A DNA stretch of 64,000 bases from Verrucomicrobiota bacterium (GTDB lineage Bacteria; Verrucomicrobiota; Kiritimatiellia; CAIQIC01; JAGNIJ01), in NCBI GenBank assembly GCA_022710725.1, contig JAKLGK010000011.1:1-64000 (forward strand). The letters are read 5' to 3'. This document shows, piece after piece, positions 8,324 through 17,648 of this stretch. Every line of letters starts with the position of its first letter. Positions within the stretch are counted from its first letter, which is position 1. The translations under genes were made by a program, and so were the position numbers. The notes beneath the pieces are model-generated. The model worked only from the letters and a program-made list of their open reading frames with translations, ran no database searches and had not been told where the DNA came from.

Positions 8324-8547
8324 CCGTTTTCCTCTTCCCTGAAAACCAGCCGCCCCCTCGACATGTCGCAGGGCGACAATTCCACGCGCACCCGGTCGCC
8401 GGGACTCACCGCTTCCGCCCGGGCCTTTTCGGCGCGGGCCGCGTAGGCCACCAGGCCATGCCCGTTGGCCAGTTCGACCCGGAAAACCGCGTTGGTTATC
8501 ACAGAAACCACCCGCGCGTCCAGCCGAATTATTTCGGGCCCGGCCAT
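8320..8547 (-). CDS. infA: translation initiation factor IF-1
   Basis: 75 residues from ATG 8547. It is a single S1/OB-fold protein that blocks the A site during initiation. Visible are [18 protein letters not shown], the loop [11 protein letters not shown] and the late strand [20 protein letters not shown]. The start lies 19 nt inside the end of map, and the stop overlaps rpmJ by 4 nt. It differs from typical IF-1 by lacking the usual MAKED-type N-terminus and by a diverged LSGKIRM-like stretch, so it is a somewhat derived copy, but its position between map and rpmJ supports the call. Confidence 0.92.
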   Translation of the reverse strand: MAGPEIIRLDARVVSVITNAVFRVELANGHGLVAYAARAEKARAEAVSPGDRVRVELSPCDMSRGRLVFREEENG

Positions 8548-9284
8548 GTCAGCACCTCGGCCGCCCCTTCCCCGACCGCGATCGTGTGCTCGAAATGCAC
8601 GGACAGGCTCCGGTCCCGCGTCCGGACCGTCCACCCGTCGTCCATCACCTCGACCTCGTGCCCGCCGCGGTTGATCATCGGCTCGATCGCCAGCGTCATC
8701 CCCGGCTTCAGCCTCGGGCCGCGCCCCGGCGGCCCGAAGTTGGGGATCTGGGGATCCTCGTGCATCGCCTTCCCGACGCCGTGGCCCACGAAGTCCCGCA
8801 CCACGCTGTACCCGGCCGCCCGGGCCGTCGACTCGATCGCGTGCGAGATGTCCGAGAGCCGGCCGCCGGCGACCGCCATGCCGATGGCCGCCTCCAGCGC
8901 CCGGCGTCCCGTGCTCACGAGCTGCACGACCTCGGGATCGCTGACGCCGACCATCACGGTTGTCGCGGTATCGCCGACGTAGCCCTCGTAGACCACGCCG
9001 ACGTCCAGGCTGACGATGTCCCCCAGCCGGATCCGGCGGGGACCGGGAATCCCGTGCACGACCTCGTCGTTGATCGAGATGCACGTCTGTCCGGGGTAAC
9101 CCCGATATCCAAAGAACGCGCTGCGGCCGCCGCGCTGGGCCATCAGCTCCCGGGCCAGATCGTCCAACTCCTTCGTCGTCACCCCGGGCCCTACGCGCCG
9201 GGCCAGCTCCTCGATCACCTCGGCCGCCAGGCGGCCGCTGACCCGCATCCGGGCCAGGTCCTCTGGGGTCTTGATGACGATCAT
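8529..9284 (-). CDS. map: methionine aminopeptidase, type I
   Basis: 251 residues. It removes the initiator methionine from nascent proteins. The two-metal ligands are in place: [18 protein letters not shown] gives the two aspartates, [10 protein letters not shown] the histidine, [10 protein letters not shown] one glutamate and FEHTIAV the last glutamate. There is no N-terminal SH3 or zinc extension, so it is type Ia. The start overlaps the adk stop as ATGA; the end overlaps infA by 19 nt. The order secY-adk-map-infA-rpmJ is the usual spc-to-alpha join. Confidence 0.97.
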   Translation of the reverse strand: MIVIKTPEDLARMRVSGRLAAEVIEELARRVGPGVTTKELDDLARELMAQRGGRSAFFGYRGYPGQTCISINDEVVHGIPGPRRIRLGDIVSLDVGVVYEGYVGDTATTVMVGVSDPEVVQLVSTGRRALEAAIGMAVAGGRLSDISHAIESTARAAGYSVVRDFVGHGVGKAMHEDPQIPNFGPPGRGPRLKPGMTLAIEPMINRGGHEVEVMDDGWTVRTRDRSLSVHFEHTIAVGEGAAEVLTWPGPK

Positions 9285-9943
9285 GTCCCGGCCGCCGGCT
9301 TCCGCAGGGCGGCCAGGATATCGGCCTGGACCAGCTCGCGGTTCCGACCGGCGTTGATCCTGACGAGGACGCCCTTCTTCTCGTAGTACTCGATCAGGCT
9401 TTCCGTCTGCTTCCGAAATACTTCGAGGCGGTTGAGGACGGTTTCCTCGGTGTCGTCCGCCCGTTGGTAGAGCTCCCCGCCGCAGGCATCGCAGACGCCG
9501 GCGACGCGCGGCGGGATGTTGCGCACGTGGTAGACCGCGCCGCAGCTGCGGCAGATGCGCCGGCCCGCAAGGCGGTCCACGAGAATATCCCGCGGCACGT
9601 CGAGCAGGAAGACGCAGCGGACGCGCGTGCCGTGCTTCGCCAGCACCTGGTCCAGCATGCGCGCCTGCTCGGGCGTCCGGGGAAAGCCGTCGAACAGGTA
9701 GCGCGCGTCCTTCGACCCCACGTCGAGCCGCTCGTTGACGATGCGGATGATGACGGCGTCGGGGACGAGCTCGCCCTTCTCCATGTAGGCGCGGGCCTCG
9801 AGGCCGACGGGCCGACCGGCCTTGACGGCCGCGCGGAGCATGTCGCCCGTGGAGACGTGCTCGTACCCGGCCTCGGTCTTGACCATGTCGGCCAGCGTGC
9901 CCTTGCCCGCGCCCGGCGCGCCCAGGAAAATGATGGCTTCCAT
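9281..9943 (-). CDS. adk: adenylate kinase, zinc-LID form
   Basis: 220 residues. It interconverts ATP + AMP and 2 ADP in the cytoplasm. The P-loop is IFLGAPGAGKGT at the N-terminus; the AMP-binding part shows VSTGDMLRAAV and FDGFPRTPEQA. The LID (about 125-165) holds four cysteines as CRSC and CDAC, so it is the long zinc-binding type. It follows secY by 10 bp and is coupled to map. Confidence 0.97.
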   Translation of the reverse strand: MEAIIFLGAPGAGKGTLADMVKTEAGYEHVSTGDMLRAAVKAGRPVGLEARAYMEKGELVPDAVIIRIVNERLDVGSKDARYLFDGFPRTPEQARMLDQVLAKHGTRVRCVFLLDVPRDILVDRLAGRRICRSCGAVYHVRNIPPRVAGVCDACGGELYQRADDTEETVLNRLEVFRKQTESLIEYYEKKGVLVRINAGRNRELVQADILAALRKPAAGT

Positions 9944-9953
9944 GTCGGTCTTC

Positions 9954-11300
9954 CTACCGCCGCGAACGCAGCTTGCCTTTCTTGAGGAACCCGTCGTAGT
10001 GCCGCGTGATCAGGTGGGCCTCGACCTGCCGCATCGTGTCCAGCATGACGCCGACGATGATCAGCAGGCTCGTGCCGCCGAAGAACGAGGAGACGATCCA
10101 GGGGATGTTGAACTGCTGGGCCATGATGCTCGGCAGCACGGCGATGACGGTCAGGAAGATCGCGCCCGCCAGCGTGATGCGGGTCATGGTGCGGTCCAGG
10201 AACTCGGCGGTCGGCCGGCCGGGCCGGATGCCGGGGACGTAGCCTCCGTACTTCTTGAGATCGTCCGCGATCTGGATCGGGTTGAACTGGGTCGCGACCC
10301 AGAAGTAGGAGAAGAAGAGGATCATCAGGGCGTACAGGACGTTGTAGAGCGTGCCGCCGACCTGCAGCGCGTAGGCCAGGCGCTGGAAGAAGTCCATCTT
10401 GATCATGCCGAAGAGCTTGGCCGGGAACATCAGGATCGCCTGGGCGAAGATGATGGGCATGACGCCGGAGTAGTTGACGCGCAGCGGCATGTAGGTGCTC
10501 TGGCCGCCGTAGACCTTCCGGCCGATGACGCGCTTGGCGTACTGGACGGGGATCTTGCGCTGGGCCTGGGTGACGGCCACGACGCCGGCGATCACGAGGA
10601 AGAGCATGATCAGCATGCCGACCAGGTGGAAGACGCCGAACTGCGCGACGCCGTCCACGGGCTTGAACATGGCCAGGCCGGCCTGGACCGCCCCGGGCAG
10701 GCGGCTGATGATGCTGATGGTGATGATCAGCGAGATGCCGTTGCCGATCCCCCGCTCGGTGATCTGCTCGCCCAGCCACATCAGCAGCATGGTGCCCGTC
10801 GTCATCGTCAGGACGGCGAGGAGCCGGAAGCGGAGGCCGGGGATCATGACGATCTGCCGGTTGATGCCGAGCCCCTCGGGGTGCTCGAGCGCGACGGCCA
10901 TCGCGTAGCCCTGGACGATGCAGAGCGCGACGGTCAGCAGGCGCGAATACTGGTTGATCTTCTGCCGGCCGGTGTCGCCCTCGCGCGCCAGGCGCTCGAG
11001 GGACGGGACGACGGCGGTCATCAGCTGCATGATGATCGACGCGCTGATGTTGGGCATGATGCCCAGCGTGCCGATGGCCACGTTCTCCAGGGCGCCGCCG
11101 CTGAACAGGTCGAACAGCCCCACGAAGCCCCCGCCCGCCGTCGCGCGGACCTGCGCGATGAACTCCCGCAGGGCGACGGCATCCACGCCCGGCGTCGGGA
11201 TGATGGACAGGATCCGGACGACGAAGACGAGGCCGAGGGTATAGAATATCCGGGTTCGCAGGTCCGGGATTTTCAGGCTGTTGACGAAGGCGGAGAACAT
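9954..11300 (-). CDS. secY: protein translocase subunit SecY
   Basis: 448 residues with ten predicted membrane helices. SecY forms the protein-conducting channel of the Sec translocon together with SecE, encoded 24 kb upstream in the same run. It begins MFSAFVNSLKIPDLRTRIFY; the plug-side segment GLFDLFSGGALENVAIGTLG and IPVQYAKRVIGRKVYGG (cytoplasmic loop that meets SecA and the ribosome) are clear. It follows rplO by 15 bp. Confidence 0.97.
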   Translation of the reverse strand: MFSAFVNSLKIPDLRTRIFYTLGLVFVVRILSIIPTPGVDAVALREFIAQVRATAGGGFVGLFDLFSGGALENVAIGTLGIMPNISASIIMQLMTAVVPSLERLAREGDTGRQKINQYSRLLTVALCIVQGYAMAVALEHPEGLGINRQIVMIPGLRFRLLAVLTMTTGTMLLMWLGEQITERGIGNGISLIITISIISRLPGAVQAGLAMFKPVDGVAQFGVFHLVGMLIMLFLVIAGVVAVTQAQRKIPVQYAKRVIGRKVYGGQSTYMPLRVNYSGVMPIIFAQAILMFPAKLFGMIKMDFFQRLAYALQVGGTLYNVLYALMILFFSYFWVATQFNPIQIADDLKKYGGYVPGIRPGRPTAEFLDRTMTRITLAGAIFLTVIAVLPSIMAQQFNIPWIVSSFFGGTSLLIIVGVMLDTMRQVEAHLITRHYDGFLKKGKLRSRR

Positions 11301-11315
11301 GAGGGATTCCTGGCG

Positions 11316-11774
11316 TTAGGCGTAGGGGACGATCTCGCAGGCGCCGCCGGCCGCCTCGATGCGGGCCTTGGCGGAGGCGCTGAAGGCCTGGGCCTTCACG
11401 GTCAACTTGCGGGCCAGTTCACCCGAGCCCAGCACCTTGACGCCGCGCACGCCGGGGCCGCGGTGGGCCAGGCGGGCGGCGCAAAGGGCCTCCAGGTCCA
11501 CCACGGCGCCGTCCTCGAAGCGCCCGAGGGCGCCCACGTTGACGGCGATATAGCGGTCCTTGCGGCCGGTGAAGCCGCGCTTGGGCATGCGCCGGACCAG
11601 GCGCATCTGGCCGCCTTCGAAGGTCGGCTTGCGCTTGTGGCCGGTGCGGGACATCTGGCCCTTGTGGCCCTTGCCCGAAGTCTTGCCCTTACCGGAGGAC
11701 CGGCCGCGGCCGACGCGGAGACGGCGGTGCCGGGACCCGGGGGTGCTGGTGAGGTTCGAAAGAGTCAGGCTCAT
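11316..11774 (-). CDS. rplO: 50S ribosomal protein L15
   Basis: 152 residues. uL15 is an assembly protein of the large subunit. It shows the flexible Gly/Arg N-terminus [20 protein letters not shown] and the folded part [16 protein letters not shown]. Its ATG overlaps the rpsE stop (ATGA). rpmD (L30), which usually stands between rpsE and rplO, is absent because the two genes overlap directly. Confidence 0.97.
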   Translation of the reverse strand: MSLTLSNLTSTPGSRHRRLRVGRGRSSGKGKTSGKGHKGQMSRTGHKRKPTFEGGQMRLVRRMPKRGFTGRKDRYIAVNVGALGRFEDGAVVDLEALCAARLAHRGPGVRGVKVLGSGELARKLTVKAQAFSASAKARIEAAGGACEIVPYA

Positions 11775-12274
11775 GATACGCTTTCCATTTGACGCAGCGC
11801 CGCGACTTCCTCGCGGGAGCGCAGCTGCTGCAATCCGTTGACGGTGGCCTTGATGACGTTCAGGGCGTTGGTCGCGCCGAGCGACTTGGCCAGCACGTCG
11901 CGGACGCCCGAGAGTTCGAGGATCGCCCGGACGCCGCCGCCGGCGATGACGCCGGTGCCCGGCGAGGCCGGCCGCAGCATCACGCGGGAGGCGCCCATCT
12001 CGCCGACCACGGCGTGGGGAATGGTCTTGTCCTTCATGGTCACGGGGAACATGCTGCGCCGGGCGGCTTCCGTGGCCTTGCGGATGGCGTCCGCCACCTC
12101 GTTGGCCTTGCCCAGGGCGTAGCCCACGTGGCCCTTGCGGTCGCCGACCACGACCAGCGCGCTGAAACTGAAACGACGGCCGCCCTTGACGACCTTGGCG
12201 CAGCGGTTGACGTTCACCACCCGCTCTTCCATGTCCGAGGGCTCTCTGACTTCCTGCCTGGCTGGCTTTCTCAC
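11771..12274 (-). CDS. rpsE: 30S ribosomal protein S5
   Basis: 167 residues from a GTG at 12274, with AAAGGAG about 9 nt upstream; the ATG 14 codons later has no good site. uS5 lies at the mRNA entry channel and affects accuracy. Motifs: [59 protein letters not shown]. It lies 16 bp after rplR and overlaps rplO by 4 nt. Confidence 0.96.
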   Translation of the reverse strand: MRKPARQEVREPSDMEERVVNVNRCAKVVKGGRRFSFSALVVVGDRKGHVGYALGKANEVADAIRKATEAARRSMFPVTMKDKTIPHAVVGEMGASRVMLRPASPGTGVIAGGGVRAILELSGVRDVLAKSLGATNALNVIKATVNGLQQLRSREEVAALRQMESVS

Positions 12275-12290
12275 GCGCTGTGCTCCTTTT

Positions 12291-12656
12291 TCAGAACTTC
12301 AACCCGGCGGCGCGCGCGGCGTCGGCCAAGGCCTTCACGCGCCCCTTGTAGGCGAATCCGCCGCGATCGAACACCACGGCCTCGATACCCTTCTCGCGGG
12401 CCGCCTTGCCGGCGTACGCGCCCAGCTCCTTGGCGGCGGCGACGTTGTTCTTGCCCTTGACCGCGTCCCGGACGGCGGGGGTCAGGGTCGAGAAGGACGC
12501 GAGCGTGCGCGCCTGGGCGTCGTCCACGAACTGGACGCGCATGTGCTTGTTGGAGACATGCACGCACAAGCGGGGGCGCTCGGCCGTTCCGTTGACCTTC
12601 CGGCGCACGCGCAGGTGCCGCCGGACCACGTAATCGATTCGGGTTTTCAATTTCAT
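12291..12656 (-). CDS. rplR: 50S ribosomal protein L18
   Basis: 121 residues, typical of uL18, which with L5 and L25 binds 5S rRNA. It shows [19 protein letters not shown], the [15 protein letters not shown] strand pair and the end [20 protein letters not shown]. One base separates it from the rplF stop. Confidence 0.97.
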   Translation of the reverse strand: MKLKTRIDYVVRRHLRVRRKVNGTAERPRLCVHVSNKHMRVQFVDDAQARTLASFSTLTPAVRDAVKGKNNVAAAKELGAYAGKAAREKGIEAVVFDRGGFAYKGRVKALADAARAAGLKF

Positions 12657-12657
12657 G

Positions 12658-13191
12658 TTATGCCACCGTCTTGCCCACTTTGCGCCGCACGTACTCGCCC
12701 TTCAGGCGCACGCCCTTGCCCTTGTAGGGCTCCGGCGGGTAGAAGGAGCGCAGCCGCGCGCTGACGTCGCCCACGAGATGCTTGTCGGCCCCGCTGACGA
12801 TGATGTTCCCTTCCTCGACCTTGGCGGAGATGCCGTCGGGGAGAGGGAACTCGATCGGGTGGGAGTAGCCGAGGGTCAGGACCAGTTTCTTGCCCTGCAG
12901 GGCGGCGCGGAAACCGACGCCCTGGATCTCGAGCGTCTTGGAGTAGCCGTCCTTCACGCCGCGGACCATGTTGGCGATGAGGCTGCGCGTGGTCCCGTGG
13001 GTCGCGCTCCCCTGCTGGTCCTTGCGCTCGCAGGCGATCTCGACCTTGCCGTCCTTGACGGCCGCCGAGACGTAGGGGGCGCATTCCCAGGCCAGTTCGC
13101 CCTTGGGGCCTTTCACCAGGACCTTCCGGCCCTGGACGGTCACGGTCACCCCCTGCGGGATGACCACCGGTTGTCTTCCGATTCTGGACAT
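12658..13191 (-). CDS. rplF: 50S ribosomal protein L6
   Basis: 177 residues, uL6 of the factor-binding region beside the sarcin-ricin loop. It begins MSRIGRQPVVIPQGVTVTVQ; two similar alpha/beta domains are evident, the second with the conserved YPPEPYKGKGVRLKGEYVRR. It follows rpsH by 15 bp. Confidence 0.97.
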   Translation of the reverse strand: MSRIGRQPVVIPQGVTVTVQGRKVLVKGPKGELAWECAPYVSAAVKDGKVEIACERKDQQGSATHGTTRSLIANMVRGVKDGYSKTLEIQGVGFRAALQGKKLVLTLGYSHPIEFPLPDGISAKVEEGNIIVSGADKHLVGDVSARLRSFYPPEPYKGKGVRLKGEYVRRKVGKTVA

Positions 13192-13206
13192 GTCAAATCC
13201 TCGCTT

Positions 13207-13605
13207 TCACCAGACGTAGCACAGCACCTCGCCGCCGAGGCGGTTCTGCCGCATCTCGCGGTCCGTCATCAGTCCCTTGGAGGTGCTGATGATGGCGATG
13301 CCCATCCCGCCGACGACCCGGGGGGTCTTCTTCAGGTCGGCGTACCGCCGCAGGCCCGGCTTGCTGATGCGCCGGAGGCCGCGGATGACGGGGGCGCGGC
13401 CGGCCCCGTACTTCATGTACACGCGGAGCTGCTTCTTGCCGCCCTGCCCCTCGCTGACGTAGTCGGCGATGAAGCCTTCCTTTTTCAGGATGCGGGCGAT
13501 TTCGCCCTTCAGCTTCGAGTGCGGCATCTCGGCGGTCGCCAAGCCGGCCCGGCCGGCGTTGCGGATCCGCGTCAACATATCTGAAATGGGATCACATACG
13601 CTCAT
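13207..13605 (-). CDS. rpsH: 30S ribosomal protein S8
   Basis: 132 residues, uS8, a primary binder of the central domain of 16S rRNA. It shows DPISDMLTRIRNAGRAG at the N-terminus and the C-terminal signature ISTSKGLMTDREMRQNRLGG. In enterobacteria S8 represses the spc operon by binding near rplE; no target was examined here. It is 22 bp after rpsN. Confidence 0.97.
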   Translation of the reverse strand: MSVCDPISDMLTRIRNAGRAGLATAEMPHSKLKGEIARILKKEGFIADYVSEGQGGKKQLRVYMKYGAGRAPVIRGLRRISKPGLRRYADLKKTPRVVGGMGIAIISTSKGLMTDREMRQNRLGGEVLCYVW

Positions 13606-13627
13606 GGTCTTTTCTTTCCCCCGGCTC

Positions 13628-13813
13628 CTACCAGCTCGCCTTCACGACGCCGGGGATCTTGCCCTCGAGGGCGAGTTCCCGGAAACAGATACGGCACAGT
13701 TGAAACTTCCGCATGTAGGCGCGGGGCCGGCCGCACTTGCGGCAGCGGCGGATCGTGCGCGCCGCGAACTTCGGCTTCCGGTTCGCCTTGACGATTAACG
13801 ATTTCTTAGCCAA
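13628..13813 (-). CDS. rpsN: 30S ribosomal protein S14, zinc-binding type Z
   Basis: 61 residues, the short zinc form of uS14 in the head of the small subunit. Four cysteines occur as CRKC and CRIC around [12 protein letters not shown]. The N-terminus [20 protein letters not shown] is typical. Its start overlaps the end of rplE by 8 nt. Confidence 0.97.
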   Translation of the reverse strand: MAKKSLIVKANRKPKFAARTIRRCRKCGRPRAYMRKFQLCRICFRELALEGKIPGVVKASW

Positions 13814-14369
13814 CGCGTCCTTCCTTTCCCGCGGCCGCGCTCGCGAACGGCACGCCCAGGAGCTTAAGCAGCTCCTCGGCCTCGCCGTCCGTGGCCGCGC
13901 TGGTGACGATGGTGATGTCCATGCCCTGGGTCCGCTTCACGTGGTCCGCCGGGATCTCCGGGAACAGCGTCTGCTCCTTGAGGCCCAGCGTAAAATTGCC
14001 CCGCCCGTCGAACGTCCGCGGCACGCCGCGGAAGTCACGGATGCGGGGCAGCACGGCGGCGATCATGCGCTCGAGGAAATCGAACATCATCGGCCCGCGC
14101 AGCGTCACCTTGGCCCCGATCGGCATCCCGGCGCGCAGCTTGAAATTCGAGATGCTCTTCCGGGACTTCGTGATGACCGGCTTCTGGCCGGTGATCTTCG
14201 CGAGGTCCTCCGCGACGTTCTTGAGGACGTCCTTCTCCTCCGTGGCCTTCACGCTCATGTTGACCACGATCTTGAGCAGCCGCGGCACCTGCATGGGGTT
14301 GCGGTATCCCCGCGACTCCTTGAGGGCCTTGACCACTTCCGTTTTATAGCGTTCTCGCAAGCTCGACAT
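13806..14369 (-). CDS. rplE: 50S ribosomal protein L5
   Basis: 187 residues, uL5 of the central protuberance that binds 5S rRNA and P-site tRNA. It shows [17 protein letters not shown], the [19 protein letters not shown] segment and [19 protein letters not shown]. It follows rplX by 23 bp and overlaps rpsN. Confidence 0.97.
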   Translation of the reverse strand: MSSLRERYKTEVVKALKESRGYRNPMQVPRLLKIVVNMSVKATEEKDVLKNVAEDLAKITGQKPVITKSRKSISNFKLRAGMPIGAKVTLRGPMMFDFLERMIAAVLPRIRDFRGVPRTFDGRGNFTLGLKEQTLFPEIPADHVKRTQGMDITIVTSAATDGEAEELLKLLGVPFASAAAGKEGRVG

Positions 14370-14392
14370 GATTCACCGCCTGGCGTCGTGGG

Positions 14393-14683
14393 TTACTTCG
14401 CCTTTTTTTCCGGACGCGCCGCCGGGGCCTTCGCCGCGGCCGCCTGCCGTTTGAGTTTCGACACGTGGATGGGGGCTTCCTTCTTGACGATCGCGCCCTT
14501 GGGATTGTCCTGGCTCTTGCGCAGGTGCTTGGTCACCAGGCGGACGCCCTCGACCAGCGCGCGGCCCTGCTTCGGGAGGATCTGGAGGACCTTGCCCGTC
14601 TTGCCGGCGTCCGATCCGGAGAGGACCAGGACCGTGTCGCCGCGCTTGATGTGCATCTTGAATTTTTCCGGGCTCTTTTTCAC
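14393..14683 (-). CDS. rplX: 50S ribosomal protein L24
   Basis: 96 residues starting at a GTG that shares one base with the rplN stop (TAGTG). uL24 starts large-subunit assembly. The KOW motif is seen in KRGDTVLVLSGSDAGKTGKV. The end is Lys/Ala-rich (KRQAAAAKAPAARPEKKAK). Confidence 0.96.
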   Translation of the reverse strand: MKKSPEKFKMHIKRGDTVLVLSGSDAGKTGKVLQILPKQGRALVEGVRLVTKHLRKSQDNPKGAIVKKEAPIHVSKLKRQAAAAKAPAARPEKKAK

Positions 14684-15048
14684 TAGATGACCTCGGGTGC
14701 CAGGGAAATGATCTTCATGAAGTTCTTTTCGCGCAGCTCGCGGGCCACGGGGCCGAAGATGCGCGTGCCGCGCGGGTTCATCTGCTCGTCCACCAGGACC
14801 ACGGCGTTGTGGTCGAAGCGGAGCAGCGAGCCGTCGGGCCGCCGGATGCCCTGCTTGGTGCGGACGATCAGCGCGCTATGCACCTCGCCCTTCTTCACCA
14901 TGCCGACGGGCTGGGCCTCCTTGACGGCGACCTTGATCAGGTCGCCGATGTGGGCGTACCGCTTGCGCTGCCCGAGCACGTGGATGCACTGCACCCGCCG
15001 CGCCCCGGTGTTGTCCGCCACGTCCAGGTTGGTTCGCATCGCGATCAT
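14683..15048 (-). CDS. rplN: 50S ribosomal protein L14
   Basis: 121 residues, uL14 at the subunit interface and binding site of the silencing factor RsfS. It shows [20 protein letters not shown] and [18 protein letters not shown]. Its ATG overlaps the rpsQ stop (ATGA). Confidence 0.97.
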   Translation of the reverse strand: MIAMRTNLDVADNTGARRVQCIHVLGQRKRYAHIGDLIKVAVKEAQPVGMVKKGEVHSALIVRTKQGIRRPDGSLLRFDHNAVVLVDEQMNPRGTRIFGPVARELREKNFMKIISLAPEVI

Positions 15049-15335
15049 GGGGCCGACTCCACGGGCGCCGCCGCCGAGCCGCGCCGGACGATCTCCAGCA
15101 GCCGCCAGCGCTTCAGCTTGCTGATCGGGCGGATCTCCTGGATCCGGACCACGTCGCCCTTGTGCGCTTCGTTCTTCTCGTCGTGGGCGTAGAACTTGGC
15201 GTGCTGCCGGATGACCTTGCCGTACACGGGGTGGTGGTACCGACGCTCCACCCGGACGACGATGGTCTTGTCCATGGCCTCGCTGATGACGACGCCCTCG
15301 CGTTCCTTGCGTACGCTCTGCCTTGTGCTTGCCAT
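15045..15335 (-). CDS. rpsQ: 30S ribosomal protein S17
   Basis: 96 residues from ATG 15335; a GTG at 15341 that overlaps the rpmC stop is an equally usable start. uS17 is an OB-fold primary assembly protein. Motifs: [58 protein letters not shown]. Standard position after rpmC. Confidence 0.96.
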   Translation of the reverse strand: MASTRQSVRKEREGVVISEAMDKTIVVRVERRYHHPVYGKVIRQHAKFYAHDEKNEAHKGDVVRIQEIRPISKLKRWRLLEIVRRGSAAAPVESAP

Positions 15336-15337
15336 AA

Positions 15338-15535
15338 TCACCTGCCCGCCTTCTGCCGTTGCTGCAGCAGGGTCAGCACCCGGGCGATATCCCGCCGCAG
15401 GGTCTTGAGGCGCGAGGCCTTTTCCATCTGGCCCGTCGCCTGCTGGACGCGGAGGTTGAACAGCTCCTGCTGCGATTCCTCCAGCCGCTGCCGCAATTCG
15501 TCGGCGGTCAATTCCTTCAGTTCGCTTGTCTTCAT
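15338..15535 (-). CDS. rpmC: 50S ribosomal protein L29
   Basis: 65 residues, uL29, a two-helix protein at the tunnel exit where signal recognition particle and trigger factor dock. It shows [20 protein letters not shown] and the [12 protein letters not shown] motif. It follows rplP by 19 bp. Confidence 0.96.
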   Translation of the reverse strand: MKTSELKELTADELRQRLEESQQELFNLRVQQATGQMEKASRLKTLRRDIARVLTLLQQRQKAGR

Positions 15536-15554
15536 GCCGATTCCATCCCCGGCG

Positions 15555-15968
15555 TTACCGGCCGCGCCGGATAAACTGCGTGTAGATCGGGAGCTTCGTG
15601 GCCGCCAGCCGCAGGGCCTCCCGGGCCTGCTCCTCGGAGATGCCGTCCACCTCGAACAGCACCCGGCCCGGCTTGATCACGGCGACCCACTTGTCCACGG
15701 CCGCCTTGCCCTTGCCCATGCGCACTTCCAGGGGCTTCTTCGAGATCGGCTTGTCGGGGAAGACGCGGATCCACATCTTGCCCTTGCGCTTCAGCTCGCG
15801 GTTGATCGCCACGCGGCACGCCTCGAGCTGGATCGCCGTGACCCAGGCGCGCTCCAGGGCCTTCAACCCGTACTCGCCGAACTCCAACGTACACCCGGAC
15901 TGCGCGAAGCCCGACCGATTTCCCCGCTGCGCCTTGCGGTACTTCACCCTTTTAGGCATAAGCGGCAT
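15555..15968 (-). CDS. rplP: 50S ribosomal protein L16
   Basis: 137 residues. The ATG at 15968 has AAGGAG seven bases upstream and gives [20 protein letters not shown], close to the family N-terminus; a second ATG lies three codons on. uL16 organises the A-site tRNA elbow region. The start overlaps the rpsC end by 17 nt. Confidence 0.96.
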   Translation of the reverse strand: MPLMPKRVKYRKAQRGNRSGFAQSGCTLEFGEYGLKALERAWVTAIQLEACRVAINRELKRKGKMWIRVFPDKPISKKPLEVRMGKGKAAVDKWVAVIKPGRVLFEVDGISEEQAREALRLAATKLPIYTQFIRRGR

Positions 15969-16614
15969 GGGTCTTCTCCTTCACCGTCTCTTCTTCTTCC
16001 TTCTTGCAGATCCAGACCTTGCAGCCGATCTTGCCCGTCACCGTGTGCGCCTCCGCAAACCCGTATTGGACGTTGGCGCGCAGTGTGTGCAGGGGGACCT
16101 TGCCCTCCTTGTACCACTCGCGCCGCGCCAACTCGGCCCCGCCCAGGCGGCCGCCGACGTGCACCTTGATGCCCAGCACGCCCAGCTCGATCGCCATCTG
16201 CACCGCCCGCTTCAGCGCGCGGCGGAACGACACCCGGCGCTCCAGCTGCAGCGCGATGTTCTCCGCCACCAGCTGCGCGTTGGTGTCCGGGCTCTTGACC
16301 TCGCGGATCTCGACGTAGATCTCCTTCTTCGTCGCGTCCGCGATCGCCGCCCGCACCTGCTCGATGGCCTCGCCCTTGCGCCCGATCACGATGCCCGGCC
16401 GCGCCGTGTAGATCGTCACGCGCGCGCGGTTGGCGTACCGCTCGATCAGCACTTCCGGGACGGCCGCATCCTTCAGCTTTTTCTTGACCAGCTCGCGGAT
16501 CAGCAGATCCTCGTGCAGCAGGTCGCCGAACTGCCGCTTCTCGGCATACCACCGAGAACGCCAGTCCTTGTTGACGCTCACCCTGAACCCGATGGGATTG
16601 ACTTTCTGACCCAC
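15952..16614 (-). CDS. rpsC: 30S ribosomal protein S3
   Basis: 220 residues from a GTG at 16614 that gives (M)[17 protein letters not shown], the universal S3 N-terminus, with GGAG eight bases upstream; an open frame extends seven codons further. uS3 forms the mRNA entry tunnel and helicase with S4 and S5. The KH domain shows [20 protein letters not shown]. It follows rplV. Confidence 0.96.
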   Translation of the reverse strand: MGQKVNPIGFRVSVNKDWRSRWYAEKRQFGDLLHEDLLIRELVKKKLKDAAVPEVLIERYANRARVTIYTARPGIVIGRKGEAIEQVRAAIADATKKEIYVEIREVKSPDTNAQLVAENIALQLERRVSFRRALKRAVQMAIELGVLGIKVHVGGRLGGAELARREWYKEGKVPLHTLRANVQYGFAEAHTVTGKIGCKVWICKKEEEETVKEKTHAAYA

Positions 16615-16643
16615 TCCCGGTCTCCTTTCCAGCAAAAGCCGCT

Positions 16644-16991
16644 TTATTTTGCCGACGGTTTTTCGTCCGTCAATACAATCCTGATGTGACTCATCCTCCG
16701 TAACACGGGGCTGACCATGCCGCGCGAGCGGGGCCAGAAGCGCTTCATCGCGGGCCCCTGCTCGACCGCCGCGTCGCGGACGTACAGCTTGTCCGCTTCG
16801 AGCTTGGCGTTGTTCTCGGCGTTCGCGATGGCCGATTTCAGCGTTTTTAGCATGAGGACCGCGCCCTTGCGCTGGCTGCGCGCCAGCACCTGGATCGCCC
16901 GGCCCACGGGCTGACCGCGGACCGCGCGCGCCAAGTCCATCGCCTTGCTCGCGCTGATCCTCGCAAATTTCGTCTTAGCTGCTATGTCCAT
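16644..16991 (-). CDS. rplV: 50S ribosomal protein L22
   Basis: 115 residues, uL22, whose long hairpin lines the exit tunnel beside L4. It shows FARISASKAMDLARAVRGQP and the C-terminal RGMVSPVLRRMSHIRIVLTD. Its ribosome site AGGTGAG is formed by the last codons of the inserted upstream gene (stop at 16998-17000), so translation of the two is likely coupled. Confidence 0.96.
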   Translation of the reverse strand: MDIAAKTKFARISASKAMDLARAVRGQPVGRAIQVLARSQRKGAVLMLKTLKSAIANAENNAKLEADKLYVRDAAVEQGPAMKRFWPRSRGMVSPVLRRMSHIRIVLTDEKPSAK

Positions 16992-16997
16992 GGCATC

Positions 16998-17636
16998 TCA
17001 CCTCAAGCTCATGCCCGGCCGCGCCGGGATCACCCGGTCGCCGGTCTCGGGCTCCATCCCGTCCCGCGACTCTTCCACCACGGCCCCGGCCACCGCAGCC
17101 CGGGCGTCCACGACGATCAGCCGGGCCACCGGCCGGTCGCCGCGCAACACGAACATCGTCATCCCGTTCCGCAGCCCCTGCTGCGCCCCCCCGTCCACGA
17201 CCACCATCCGGAGGTCCGGGCTGGCCTTCATCACCTTCCACTCGCCCGCCAGGTCGGGGGCCGCCGGTTCCGCCGGCTCCAGGCCGCCCTGGTCCAACCG
17301 CGCCCGGTACTGGTCCGCCTCGATCCGGACGGCCGCCAGCGACTCGGCCAGCTGCCGGACCTGCTTCCGCAGGTCGTCCCGCTCACCCCGCAGGGCCTCG
17401 TTCTGCCCGGCCAAGGCGAGGGCGGCCAGCCGCGCTTCCCGGCTTTCCACCGATTCCGCGGCGTTCGTCACCGCGGGGCGGGGCCTTCTTTCCGGCGCCG
17501 CCTTTTTCCTGCTCAAAGAACAACGTTCACTGCGTCCCAGCCACCACCCGCCGGCCCCGGCCAGCGCCGCGACCAGCAGGCCGCCCGCGATCCACCACCC
17601 CGCGCCCCGCCCCGGCCCTGTGGCCCGCCCCTCCAG
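16998..17636 (-). CDS. membrane-anchored coiled-coil protein inserted between rpsS and rplV
   Basis: Not a ribosomal protein. The certain part (TTG 17516 to TGA 16998, 172 residues) has a basic start, a heptad-rich helix (about NEALRGERDDLRKQVRQLAE) and a C-terminal small beta domain with VVVDGGAQQGLRNGMTMFVL and ETGDRVIPA, which resembles the FlgT C-terminal/SH3-like barrel common in PVC envelope proteins. Upstream of TTG 17516 the same frame continues for 44 codons to the rpsS TAG and encodes a clear transmembrane helix (WWIAGGLLVAALAGAGGWWL) with no ATG, GTG or TTG. The coordinates given use a CTG at 17634-17636, which has GAGG six bases before it, and yield 212 residues: short N-terminus, one helix, coiled coil, barrel. 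I infer an inner-membrane protein with its bulk outside or inside undetermined. Its end supplies the rplV ribosome site, so it belongs to the operon. Confidence 0.7.
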   Translation of the reverse strand: MEGRATGPGRGAGWWIAGGLLVAALAGAGGWWLGRSERCSLSRKKAAPERRPRPAVTNAAESVESREARLAALALAGQNEALRGERDDLRKQVRQLAESLAAVRIEADQYRARLDQGGLEPAEPAAPDLAGEWKVMKASPDLRMVVVDGGAQQGLRNGMTMFVLRGDRPVARLIVVDARAAVAGAVVEESRDGMEPETGDRVIPARPGMSLR

Positions 17637-17648
17637 GGTGCGCCTCGC

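Noticed and set aside
16998..17636. identification of the inserted gene as MreC
   Set aside because: It shares one helix, a coiled coil and a beta domain with MreC but is far shorter, lacks the double beta-barrel and is not near mreB.
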